A model generated the notes under the pieces. That model saw only the letters and a program-made list of their open reading frames with translations, searched no databases and was not told where the DNA came from. Below are positions 34,767 through 42,740 of a stretch of 64,000 nucleotides of DNA, piece after piece. Positions within the stretch are counted from its first letter, which is position 1. The number at the start of each line of letters is the position of its first letter. Origin of the DNA: JAJPHF01 sp035293805 (GTDB taxonomy: Bacteria > Chloroflexota > UBA6077 > JAJPHF01); the NCBI GenBank assembly GCA_035293805.1, contig DATGMD010000086.1, positions 48,888 to 112,887 of the forward strand, in the 5' to 3' direction. The translations under genes and the position numbers were made by a program.

Positions 34767-35882
34767 TCAGTTCTCCGGCACGCGGCCGATCTCGGCCAGC
34801 ACCTCCTCCGTGAGGTCGGTGCCCCAGACGGCCGCCATCGCGGCTTCCGAAACAGGCTCGGGGATGAGGCCCTGCTCGCGGAAGAACTGATAACAGGCAA
34901 CCTGCGAGTCCCGGTTGGGCAAGCCGTTCGGGTTCATGCCGATGGGCACGATGTCGTGGACCGCGCCCACGTCGATGCCGGAGAAGCGCGCGATGATCGC
35001 GTCGAGTGTAGCCTTGTCGGCCTCGCCCGGGCGGCCGGCCACCGCGTCGTCATAGGTACGATGCGCGCGCAAGTAGGCTCTTACGAAGCGCTTGGCGATC
35101 GGCCGCTGGTTGTAGAAGTCGGGCGTCAGACCGGCAAGCCCGAGCGTGAGGTACGGAAACATCTCGTCCAGGCCGACGATCTTCACCACGGCCTCCTGGT
35201 GCAAGGCATAGGTCAGCGCGGGATCGCCCAGCGAGGCGACGTCGATGGCGCCGTTCATCAGCGCCGTCAGCGTCTCGGTGATCGGCAGCGGCTGAATGTT
35301 GATGTCGTCCAGCGTCATCCCGACGCGCTTCAGACCGACGCCCACCGCGCAGCCAATCAGCGTGCCGGCGCCCGGCGGCGTGACCGCCACCATCTGGCCG
35401 CGCAAGTCTTCCAGCCGCCGAACACGGCCCGCGTCGTAGACGGGCTTGCGCGCGACGATGGCATTGGTGGACCGGCCGGGGATGAACTGGTAGATGTCAA
35501 GCACGGCCTTGAGCTGCACACCGCGCGCGACCGCGTTCCACAAGGCAGGATTGGTGGAGATGCCGCCCGCCTCGAGCTGGCCGGTCGCCAGCGCCGGGAT
35601 GATCTCGGACGCGCTGCTGAACGGGACCAGATCGACGTCCAGCCCCTCTTGCGCAAAGTAGCCGAGGTCGCGCGCGATGTACGCGCCAGCGTAGACACTG
35701 CCCTGTTGCACGCCGTAGCGCACCGAGATGAGGGCCGGCGGCGCGGCCGTCGCGCGGGCAGCGTTGGCGGTGTCCGTGGCGGGGGGCGACGTCTCGGACC
35801 GAGGCGCGGTGCTCGGGTTCGCGGTACAGGCCGCTACCATCACGAGCAGGGGCAGGGTGATGCTGCGCCACAGGCCGAGCAT
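34767..35882 (-). CDS. NMT1/SsuA-type solute-binding lipoprotein
   Basis: 371 aa. RBS GAGGAG 6 nt before ATG. Signal peptide with lipobox MVAAC. Core: SVRYGVQQGSVYAGAYIARDLGYFAQEGLDVDLVPF in the first lobe (read in parts), LEDLRGQMVAVTPPGAGT at the hinge and MNGAIDVASLGDPA later. Family ligands are small organic anions, amines or pyrimidines. No permease or ATPase nearby. A TATACT box stands 75 bp upstream. Confidence 0.9.
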   Translation of the reverse strand: MLGLWRSITLPLLVMVAACTANPSTAPRSETSPPATDTANAARATAAPPALISVRYGVQQGSVYAGAYIARDLGYFAQEGLDVDLVPFSSASEIIPALATGQLEAGGISTNPALWNAVARGVQLKAVLDIYQFIPGRSTNAIVARKPVYDAGRVRRLEDLRGQMVAVTPPGAGTLIGCAVGVGLKRVGMTLDDINIQPLPITETLTALMNGAIDVASLGDPALTYALHQEAVVKIVGLDEMFPYLTLGLAGLTPDFYNQRPIAKRFVRAYLRAHRTYDDAVAGRPGEADKATLDAIIARFSGIDVGAVHDIVPIGMNPNGLPNRDSQVACYQFFREQGLIPEPVSEAAMAAVWGTDLTEEVLAEIGRVPEN

Positions 35883-36086
35883 GCGCGTCTCCTCACTCGT
35901 CTCCGCCGTACCGACCGCGCGGGCGAGGCGCGCTGGCCGGCCATGCGGGCGGCCCTAGTATACGCCCCGGGTCGCGTCCCAACAGCGGCGGCCGGGCGGC
36001 CCGAGCTACGGGCGGGGCTGGTCGGCCGAGGGCAGCGTGTCGAGCAGGTTGCTCTGGCAGCGGCGGCCGGGCGGCGCACGCTAGAA
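35883..36086. other. gene-free stretch with minus-strand promoter
   Basis: Holds the TATACT box for the binding protein and GC-rich sequence with no supportable ORF; ends at the terminator hairpin of the upstream marR gene. Confidence 0.5.
35957..35962 (-). promoter_or_regulatory. TATACT -10 box of the binding-protein gene
   Basis: Minus-strand TATACT, with CTGTTG 17 bp upstream as a weak -35. Confidence 0.45.
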
Positions 36087-36116
36087 ACGGGGCAGTCGGA
36101 CCACCGACTGCCCCGT
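36087..36116 (-). terminator. 13-bp hairpin terminator of the marR-like gene
   Basis: Arms ACGGGGCAGTCGG / CCGACTGCCCCGT with a 4-nt loop; on the minus strand it is followed by TTTCTAG, 66 bp after the marR-like stop. Confidence 0.75.
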
Positions 36117-36182
36117 GGGTGGACGAGCAAACACGCTGCGTGGGGTGATAGCGGGATGCGCTCAGGAGCGCCGGTCAGCACC

Positions 36183-36725
36183 TCAGCGGCAGGCTGGTGC
36201 GTGCGGGACGCCACGCTCCAGCGCCCCGAGACCGTGCGCCAGCGCGGCCTGCTCGGAGCCGCTGGCGTCGTCGAGGAGGGCACGGATCGCCGCGACGGCG
36301 CGGTCCTGTATCGCCCGCTGGAGCGCGGCGCCGGCGGGCGTCAGCCGCACTAGCGCGTCGTCGTTCTCGGCGGGCGGGTCGGCGTGAACGAGCACGATGC
36401 GGCCGCCCGGGCTCAGCCGCGAGGAGGCGGCGCGATGCGCACGGTAAGCCGCGCCCGAGGCCTCCACGAGGCCCCGCCGCGCCAGGTCGTCGAGGAGCGC
36501 CGCGAGTCGGCCTCGGCTGACGTCCAGGTCGCGCGCCAGATCCGTGCGGCCCATGGGTCGTCGTGCGAGCGCCCGAAGCAGGCGGAGGTGCGGGCGTCGC
36601 AGGCCCGCGGTATCGGGGGCGCCACGCACCTCCGCGGCGACCACCCGCGTGAGCTGCGGCAGCAGGTCGGCGACCTTGTGCGCGACCATCTCCGGGGCGC
36701 CGTCGCGCGTGTCGGACGTCATCAT
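36183..36725 (-). CDS. MarR family transcriptional regulator
   Basis: 180 aa, GGAAGGAG about 9 nt before the double ATG. Winged helix: LRRPHLRLLRALARRPMGRTDLARDLDVSRGRLAALLDDLARRGLVE read in parts. The wing segment is unusually long (SGAAYRAHRAASSRLSPGGRIVLVHADPPAENDD). The N- and C-terminal helices resemble the efflux-operon MarR at 24290. It is divergent from the binding-protein gene at 36956, which it may control. Confidence 0.88.
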   Translation of the reverse strand: MMTSDTRDGAPEMVAHKVADLLPQLTRVVAAEVRGAPDTAGLRRPHLRLLRALARRPMGRTDLARDLDVSRGRLAALLDDLARRGLVEASGAAYRAHRAASSRLSPGGRIVLVHADPPAENDDALVRLTPAGAALQRAIQDRAVAAIRALLDDASGSEQAALAHGLGALERGVPHAPACR

Positions 36726-36955
36726 AGCAGTGCTCCTTCCGCGGTCTGGGCCCTGCTAGCGGCTCAAGGTGAGGCGCACGGCGTCGGGGCGGGTGGAGAT
36801 AGTTGCAGAGCCCAAATATTCAGACGTTAAAGTATAGGCCGGGGCCTGGGATGTCACAACGACTTGCACAGTCCGCGCCACCGCGGCGGCCGCCGGCCAC
36901 GCGATACACTGGAACTGGTAAACCTCGGGGGGCAGGCGCGCGGGGAGGTGAGACG

Positions 36956-38056
36956 ATGGCGAGGCGACTGGCAGGCGCGGTGCTGGCGCTCGCCGTGCTG
37001 ACCGCGCTGGCGTGCAGTGGCGGCGGCTCGGCGCCCGCGGCGAAGACCAGCAGCGCGCCCACGGCGACGTCGAGCGGCAGCGCCCCGACGGCGGGGACCG
37101 TGCCGCCGGCATCCGTGTCGACCGCGGCACAGCCGTCCGCGGCCGTGAAGGTGCGCGGCGCCTGGGTGGCTGAGACGGCGAACCAGATGATCTGGCCGGT
37201 TGCCAAGGATGCCGGCTACTTCGACAAGTACGGGGTAGACTTCGACCTCAGCTACGTCTCCGGGAGCCTCACGTCGGTGGCGGCCATTGTGGGCGGCGAC
37301 CTGGACATGACGAATGTCGCCGGCTCGGCTGTCGTTTCGGCGCAGGCCGAGGGCACCGACCTGGTGATGGTCGCCGGGTTCCTGAACCAGGCCATCTTCC
37401 GCGTGATGGCCACACCCGACATTCAGCGGCTCGAAGACCTGAAGGGCAAGACAATCGCCGTCACGCGTGTCGGCAACGCCGACTACTTCGCCTGGCAGAC
37501 GATTCTGGAGCACCTGGGCTGGTCGATGGATGACGTGCGCTTCGTGGCAGCCCAGAACGCGCCCGGCCAGGTAGCGCTGCTCTCCAACGGCGGTGCCCAG
37601 GCGATCGCGGTGTCGCCGCCGAACGACGTGCTCGCGGAGCAGATCGGCGCGCACCAGGTGTTGGACACCGTGACGCTCCATGAGCCGGAGCAGAACAACG
37701 GCATCGCGGTGACCCGGCAATACCTGAACGAGCATCGCGACGCCGTGAAGCGCGTGATCCAGGCGAGCATCGAGGCGATGGCCCGGTGGAAGCAAGACCC
37801 GACGTTCGTCAAGGGCGTCATCAAGAAGTACCTGCAGCAGGACCAGCAGCGGTTCATCGACGTGGGCTACGAGGCGTACGCGCCCGTATGGCCGGAGGCG
37901 CCGTACCCGACGCGTGAGGGCATGCTGAAGGTGATCCAGCAGGTGGCGACTCAGAACCCCAAGGCGGCTGGACTGAACGTCGACCAGATGATTGACACGA
38001 GCCTGGTAAAAGAGCTGGAGGACAGCGGGTTCATCCGTCAGGTATACGGCCACTAG
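36956..38056 (+). CDS. NMT1/SsuA-type solute-binding lipoprotein
   Basis: 366 aa. ATG 36956 has GGGAGGTG 5 nt upstream; the longer frame (36803) lacks a signal at its start. Signal peptide with lipobox LTALAC. Core begins VRGAWVAETANQMIWPVAKDAGYFDKYG (read in parts); LEDLKGKTIAVTRVG at the hinge. Third NMT1-type and fourth binding-protein gene of the window with no transporter genes beside it. Divergent from a MarR gene 230 bp away. Confidence 0.9.
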   Translation: MARRLAGAVLALAVLTALACSGGGSAPAAKTSSAPTATSSGSAPTAGTVPPASVSTAAQPSAAVKVRGAWVAETANQMIWPVAKDAGYFDKYGVDFDLSYVSGSLTSVAAIVGGDLDMTNVAGSAVVSAQAEGTDLVMVAGFLNQAIFRVMATPDIQRLEDLKGKTIAVTRVGNADYFAWQTILEHLGWSMDDVRFVAAQNAPGQVALLSNGGAQAIAVSPPNDVLAEQIGAHQVLDTVTLHEPEQNNGIAVTRQYLNEHRDAVKRVIQASIEAMARWKQDPTFVKGVIKKYLQQDQQRFIDVGYEAYAPVWPEAPYPTREGMLKVIQQVATQNPKAAGLNVDQMIDTSLVKELEDSGFIRQVYGH

Positions 38057-38231
38057 CGCGGTAGCGAGGGCGATGCCAGATCGCAACGTACACTGGTCCG
38101 ATCGTCAGGCAGCGGTGGCCTGTGCGGCCCCGTCGTTGGCTGATCGGCCGGCTCCGATAGTGGACAGGGTGGCCCGGCCGCAGGCGGCGACACTCGACGA
38201 GCAACGGGCCCAGGTCGAGCCAGATCACAGG

Positions 38232-41200
38232 TTACTCCGCCTGCCGCAGCAGCGCGAGCAGGGCATCGCCGTAGGCGGCGAGTTTCGCGGGGCCGATGCC
38301 GGGGACGAGCGCGAGGGTAGCATGGTCCAGCCCGGCCGGCGGCACGGCGGCGAGCGCGCGCAGCGTGGCGTCGGAGAACACCATGAAGGGGGCGATGCCG
38401 GCCTCCGCGGCCTGCTGGCGGCGCCAGGCGCGCAGTCGCTCGAAGCGGTCCGCGTCGTACACTGCGGACCCGCGCGGCGGCACCCATGGCGCGGGCTGGC
38501 GGCCGTGGCTGGGCACGACGGGCGCGTCCCAGGGGGGCAGGCCCTGGCGGCCCCGCGCGGTTGGCACTAGCACGCTCAGCTCGCGGCCGTCGCGCGTGGT
38601 GGCGCGCTCGCGGGCCACGTAGTCCTCGGCCAGCAGGCGCTCCAGCGCTTTCTCGACGACGCTGGCTCCCAGGCCGCGCAGGGCGCCGTGGTAGCGCGTA
38701 CGGTCGGGGCGGAGCGGCGCGGCCATCGAGCCGAGCAGCACGCGGGTTAGGCCGGTCTTCGTGAGGGGGAACGGCGCGTCCGCGAGGCAGCCGAGGATGG
38801 CCGCGGCGGGGGGCAGGCTGGGGCCGGCGGGCTCGGCCGGCGCCGGCGCGGCGGTGGCCGTCGCGCCGGCGTGCGGGTGGCTGCCGGCTGCGTTCGCGCC
38901 GGGCGTGCGGCTGCCGGCCGCGCCCGCGCCGCGCGGTGGGCTGTCGGTCGCGTCCGCGGTGGGGGCGCAGACGTCGCAGGCGCCGCAGGGCGGGTCCAGC
39001 CGCTGGCCGAAGTGCTGGTAGATGCGGGCGTGGCGGCAGGTTCCGCGCTCGGCGTAGGCGACGATGTCGGCCACGCGGCGGTCTTGATGGGCGGCGTACT
39101 CGGCCAGCAGCCGCTCGAGCCGTGCGGCCGTGTCGGCGGGCACTGGGTGCAGGCGCACGGCGAGCGCCCGGCCGAGGGGGCGGTAGCGCAGCCGTCCAGC
39201 TTCGCGCGCGTCGAGCAGCCACGGCTCGACCTCGCCGGGGGGCAGGTCCAGCAGCGCCGCCAGGGCGAGGCCGTCGTAGCTCTTACGGCCGCCCCGCAGC
39301 AGCCGCTCCAGGCGCGGGTCGTCGGCCGCAGTGGCGGGCAGCAGCGGCTCGACAACCACCTCGCCAGGCACCATGCCCAGCCGCTCCAGCAGGCCGGCGC
39401 GGTCCAGCAGGCTGAGCGCCACGCGGCCGCGCGTCTCGGCCCCCTCGTCGTCCAGTCCGTCGCCCAGCCCGCGCTCGTCCACCAGGCCCACGTCGGCGCC
39501 GCCAAGCTGCACCCGCACGCCCTTGTAGACCGCGCGCAGATCCTCCAGACTAAGCCGCTCGCGCGTCAGCCAGCGCGTCAGGTTCGCCTTGTCGCTAGAG
39601 GCGTAGAGGAGGACGCAGCGGGCGGGGCGGCCGTCGCGGCCGGCGCGGCCCGACTCCTGGACGTAGGCTTCGAGCGATTCGGGCAGGCTGAAGTGGACGA
39701 CGAGGCGGATGTTCGCCTTGTCGACGCCCATGCCGAACGCTACGGTGGCGACGATGACGCGCGTGCGGTCGACCATGAAGGCGTCCTGCACAGCAGCGCG
39801 CTGGTCGGGCGGCAGACCGGCGTGATAGTGGGCGGCCTGCACGCCGTTGCGGCGCAGCAGGGCCGCTAGCTCCTCGGTGCGCTGGCGCGAGTTCACGTAG
39901 ACCACCACGCTGCCGCGCTCAGCGCGGCAGAGGGCGACCAGCGCGCGCATCTTGGCGTCCACGTTGGGCTGGTGCTGCACCTCGTAGCGCAGGTTGGGCC
40001 GAAACAGCGGCGTCTGGATCACGTCGAGAGTGCGGCCGAGCGCGCGGCCGATGTCGGCGCGCACGGCCGGCGGGGCGGTGGCGGTGACGGCGAGCAGCGG
40101 CGGGCCGCCCAGACGCTGCAGCGCCGCGCCGATGGTCAGGTAGTCGGGGCGGAAGTCGTGGCCCCAGGCGGAGACGCAGTGCGCCTCGTCGATCACCATG
40201 CGCACCACGCCGGCGCGGCGCAGCGCGGCGACGAGCGTCGGCTGCGCCAGGCGCTCGGGCGCCACGTACAGCAGGCGGTAGCGTCCGGCGCCCAGCGCCT
40301 CGGTACGCTCGTGGACCTCGGCGGCGTCGAGCGCGGAGTTGAGGATTGTGGCGCGCTCGTAGATCGGCGGCGGCAGGTTGTCGAACTGGTCCTTCATGAG
40401 GGCGATCAACGGTGAGACGACGACGGTTACGCCGTCGAGCAGCATCGCGGGCAGCTGGAAGCAGAGGCTCTTGCCGGCGCTGGTGGGCATGACGGCGAGC
40501 GTGTCGCGACCGTCGAGCACGGCTTGGCAGACGGCGGCCTGGCCCGGTCGAAAGGCGTCGAAGCCGAAATACTCGGCGAGCGCCCGCGCGAGCGCCGGCG
40601 AGGGTGGCGCCTCCTCGCTCGCCGCGACCACGGCGCTAGCTGGCTCGGCCACGGGCTGGCCGCGCGCTGGGACCGCGGGCGCCTCGCTCGCCCGGCCGGG
40701 ATCGCTGCCACTGGTGAGCGGCACGGCCTGGTCCCCTGGGACCGCGGACGTCTCGGCGACCGGCCGGGCGCTTGGCAGGGACGCGGCATCGAGGCCATCG
40801 GCCACGGGATCGAGCGCAGCTACCGTGGCGGCGACGCGGTCGCGCGAGGCGGCGCGTAGCGCGGCGCGGCGCTGGGCTAGCTCGGCCTGCACCGCTGCCG
40901 CGCGCTCGGCCCGGCCGGCGGCGACGAGCGCCTCAGCGAGCGCCGCCAGGACCGTGGTCGCGCCGCCCTCGGCGAGCGGCTCCAGCAGCGCGACGGCGCC
41001 CGCCGCGTCGCCGGCCGCCAGCCACACGCGCGCCAAGCCGATCGTGGACGTCGTGCTCTGGGGGCTGAGCGCCCGCGCCTGTTCGAAGGCCGTCGCCGCC
41101 TCGTCCAGCGCGCCGGCGGCGAGGGCGACGCTGCCCGCGGCGCCCCAGGCGGTCACGGCGTCCGGCTGCTGCTCGACGCGGTCGCGGACGATGGCCAGCG

Positions 41201-41540
41201 CCCGCTCGCGCTCGCCGCACGCCAGCAGCGCCTCCGCCTGCAAGCGCGCCGCCTCGATGCTCGTGCTCTGCACGAGGCGCGACTCTAGCTCGGCCAGCGC
41301 GTCGGCCGGGCGCCCGAGGGCGAGCAGCGCACTCACCGTCAGGTGGCCGGCCTCGCGGGTCGGATCGTCGGCGGCGAGGGCGAGCGCGAGGGCCGCCTGG
41401 CCATCGGCTAGCGCCGCGCGCGCGAGGTCACGCCGCAAGGCCACGGGCAGCAGCGCCACGGGCGGCGCCACCGCGAGGCCGAGCCAGGAGGCCAGCGCGG
41501 CGCCTGGCTCGGCCTGCGCGTCCGGAACGTTTGAGATCAC
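38232..41540 (-). CDS. recQ: RecQ-family helicase with N-terminal TPR domain
   Basis: 1102 aa, far longer than RecQ (~600). Residues 1-230 are TPR-like helical repeats (for example AWGAAGSVALAAGALDEAATAFEQARALSP); 231-312 is a Pro/Ala linker. Helicase: PTSAGKS (352-358), DEAH (451-454), GHDFRPDYL, then TVAFGMGVDKANIRLVVHF and QESGRAGRDGR. A zinc subdomain follows with C-x17-C-x2-C-x2-C type spacing (CRHARIYQHFG..PPCGACDVC). A low-complexity insertion of Ala/Pro/Gly (about 885-930) precedes a winged-helix region and a C-terminal HRDC-like domain ending AALVPGIGPAKLAAYG-type. Start is GTG with GGGGGG 7 nt upstream. Unwinds recombination and replication intermediates; the TPR part suggests a protein partner. 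Confidence 0.93.
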   Translation of the reverse strand: MISNVPDAQAEPGAALASWLGLAVAPPVALLPVALRRDLARAALADGQAALALALAADDPTREAGHLTVSALLALGRPADALAELESRLVQSTSIEAARLQAEALLACGERERALAIVRDRVEQQPDAVTAWGAAGSVALAAGALDEAATAFEQARALSPQSTTSTIGLARVWLAAGDAAGAVALLEPLAEGGATTVLAALAEALVAAGRAERAAAVQAELAQRRAALRAASRDRVAATVAALDPVADGLDAASLPSARPVAETSAVPGDQAVPLTSGSDPGRASEAPAVPARGQPVAEPASAVVAASEEAPPSPALARALAEYFGFDAFRPGQAAVCQAVLDGRDTLAVMPTSAGKSLCFQLPAMLLDGVTVVVSPLIALMKDQFDNLPPPIYERATILNSALDAAEVHERTEALGAGRYRLLYVAPERLAQPTLVAALRRAGVVRMVIDEAHCVSAWGHDFRPDYLTIGAALQRLGGPPLLAVTATAPPAVRADIGRALGRTLDVIQTPLFRPNLRYEVQHQPNVDAKMRALVALCRAERGSVVVYVNSRQRTEELAALLRRNGVQAAHYHAGLPPDQRAAVQDAFMVDRTRVIVATVAFGMGVDKANIRLVVHFSLPESLEAYVQESGRAGRDGRPARCVLLYASSDKANLTRWLTRERLSLEDLRAVYKGVRVQLGGADVGLVDERGLGDGLDDEGAETRGRVALSLLDRAGLLERLGMVPGEVVVEPLLPATAADDPRLERLLRGGRKSYDGLALAALLDLPPGEVEPWLLDAREAGRLRYRPLGRALAVRLHPVPADTAARLERLLAEYAAHQDRRVADIVAYAERGTCRHARIYQHFGQRLDPPCGACDVCAPTADATDSPPRGAGAAGSRTPGANAAGSHPHAGATATAAPAPAEPAGPSLPPAAAILGCLADAPFPLTKTGLTRVLLGSMAAPLRPDRTRYHGALRGLGASVVEKALERLLAEDYVARERATTRDGRELSVLVPTARGRQGLPPWDAPVVPSHGRQPAPWVPPRGSAVYDADRFERLRAWRRQQAAEAGIAPFMVFSDATLRALAAVPPAGLDHATLALVPGIGPAKLAAYGDALLALLRQAE

Positions 41541-41691
41541 TCGCTACCCCCCACCGTCCGTAGCATAGCATCCCGCGAGGCGACCCGATAGGCGGATCGC
41601 GTCCGTTGGAGGTGCTCTCGCGTTCGGGCGGTCCGTGGTCGCGGCGCTCATGATCGCGACGGTGGGCCGGCCGGCGGGCGCGTAAGTTGAT

Positions 41692-41946
41692 CCGAGGAAC
41701 GGTCAAACGATGCTCCTTGACCGGGTGGTTAACTGCTAGGCCGGGCGCGGGTTGGCGCGTGCTGGTCGGGCGCGGAAGGCCGCATCGTTTGCCCCGTACG
41801 ATACTCCCCCGCTGGCCCGCGGCGGCCGCGGCCGGCGGGGGGAGGCCCCGGGCCGGGGACAGGCGGCGGGTGCGGGAAAGGCGTGTACGGGCAGGGACGG
41901 CGACCACGTCGCGCCGCGGGCGGGCGCTCTCCTGCGCGCCTCGCGG
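41692..41946 (-). repeat. ~255-bp long inverted repeat, copy 2
   Basis: Reverse-complement copy of 34361-34619; the pair encloses 7.07 kb. Lies in a 915-bp gene-free stretch (41541-42455) that otherwise holds REP-like repeats, a GCCCCTACATAG remnant, and GC-rich sequence without a supportable gene. Confidence 0.8.
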
Positions 41947-41962
41947 CCGGATGCTGGGGGCG

Positions 41963-42100
41963 CGCCCTCACCCCGCCCCTCTCCCAGCGGGAGAGGGAGT
42001 AGGACGCCCTCACCCCCCTGCCCCCCGCTCGCGCAGGAGAGGGGGAGAACGAGGGGGACGCCCTCACCCCGACCCTCTCCCAGAGGGAGAGGGGGAGGGA
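41963..42100. repeat. cluster of three REP-like repeats
   Basis: Three consecutive CGCCCTCACCCC..CTCTCCC..GGGAGAGGG units, opposite in orientation to the cluster at 34161-34320, continuing the mirror symmetry of the long inverted repeat. Confidence 0.75.
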
Positions 42101-42455
42101 CGCGGCATCGACGGATTCGCTCGGACGCCGGGCAGGGCGCAGCTAGCCGCGCCCCTACATAGGAAGCTATTGGCGGGGGCCGGTCGTCCGGGGAGGGGCG
42201 GCGGGCCATGGCGCGGGGGCGCAGCTAGCGGGGGCGCGCGACTGGAGAAAGGACCGAGGGATATCCGAGTGTGTCGAACTTCGCCGCGGTGCGGGGAAGT
42301 CACGATAGGCGGGGGCGCGGGCCGCGGGGCCGGGGGCCACAGGCGGGGGAGGCACGGGCCGACAGCCTAGAGGCTCGGTGCTCACGCGGACGGCCGTGGT
42401 GGGCGGGCAGACTGCGCTCTCGGCTGTAGCGCTGGAGAGGACTGGAGGGGAGAGG

Positions 42456-42740
42456 ATGGGTGATCTGGCGCCCGCGGCGAGCGCGGGCACACAACCGACG
42501 ATGGTCTTTGGGGCTGAGCTGCACGCGGCGGCCGTGCAGGAGCGCGCGCGGAGGGTGCTCAAGGCGGACAAGAAGGCCGCGCTGGCGGGGCTTGGCGACG
42601 ACGATCTGGGCCGGCTGAGCGAGACGTTCGAGGCGCTGCTGCGCGGTCCCGCCGACGTGGGCGCGCTCGCCGCGGAGCTAGAGGCGGCGCTGCGGGCGCT
42701 CAGCCCGGCCGCGGCGCTGGAGGGGGAGGGCGATGCTTAA
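42456..42740 (+). CDS. 94-residue protein coupled to a Rad50/SbcC-like ATPase, unknown
   Basis: ATG 42456 follows a GGAGGGGAGAGG tract. Conserved-looking core: MVFGAELHAAAVQERARRVL then LAGLGDDDLGRLSETFEALLRG and ELEAALRAL; all helical and acidic at the end. Its last 8 nt overlap the ATPase start, which implies fixed stoichiometry or coupling. I recognise no family. It occupies the place where sbcD (nuclease) would be expected, but has none of the metallophosphatase motifs (no GDxH or GNHD). Confidence 0.7.
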   Translation: MGDLAPAASAGTQPTMVFGAELHAAAVQERARRVLKADKKAALAGLGDDDLGRLSETFEALLRGPADVGALAAELEAALRALSPAAALEGEGDA

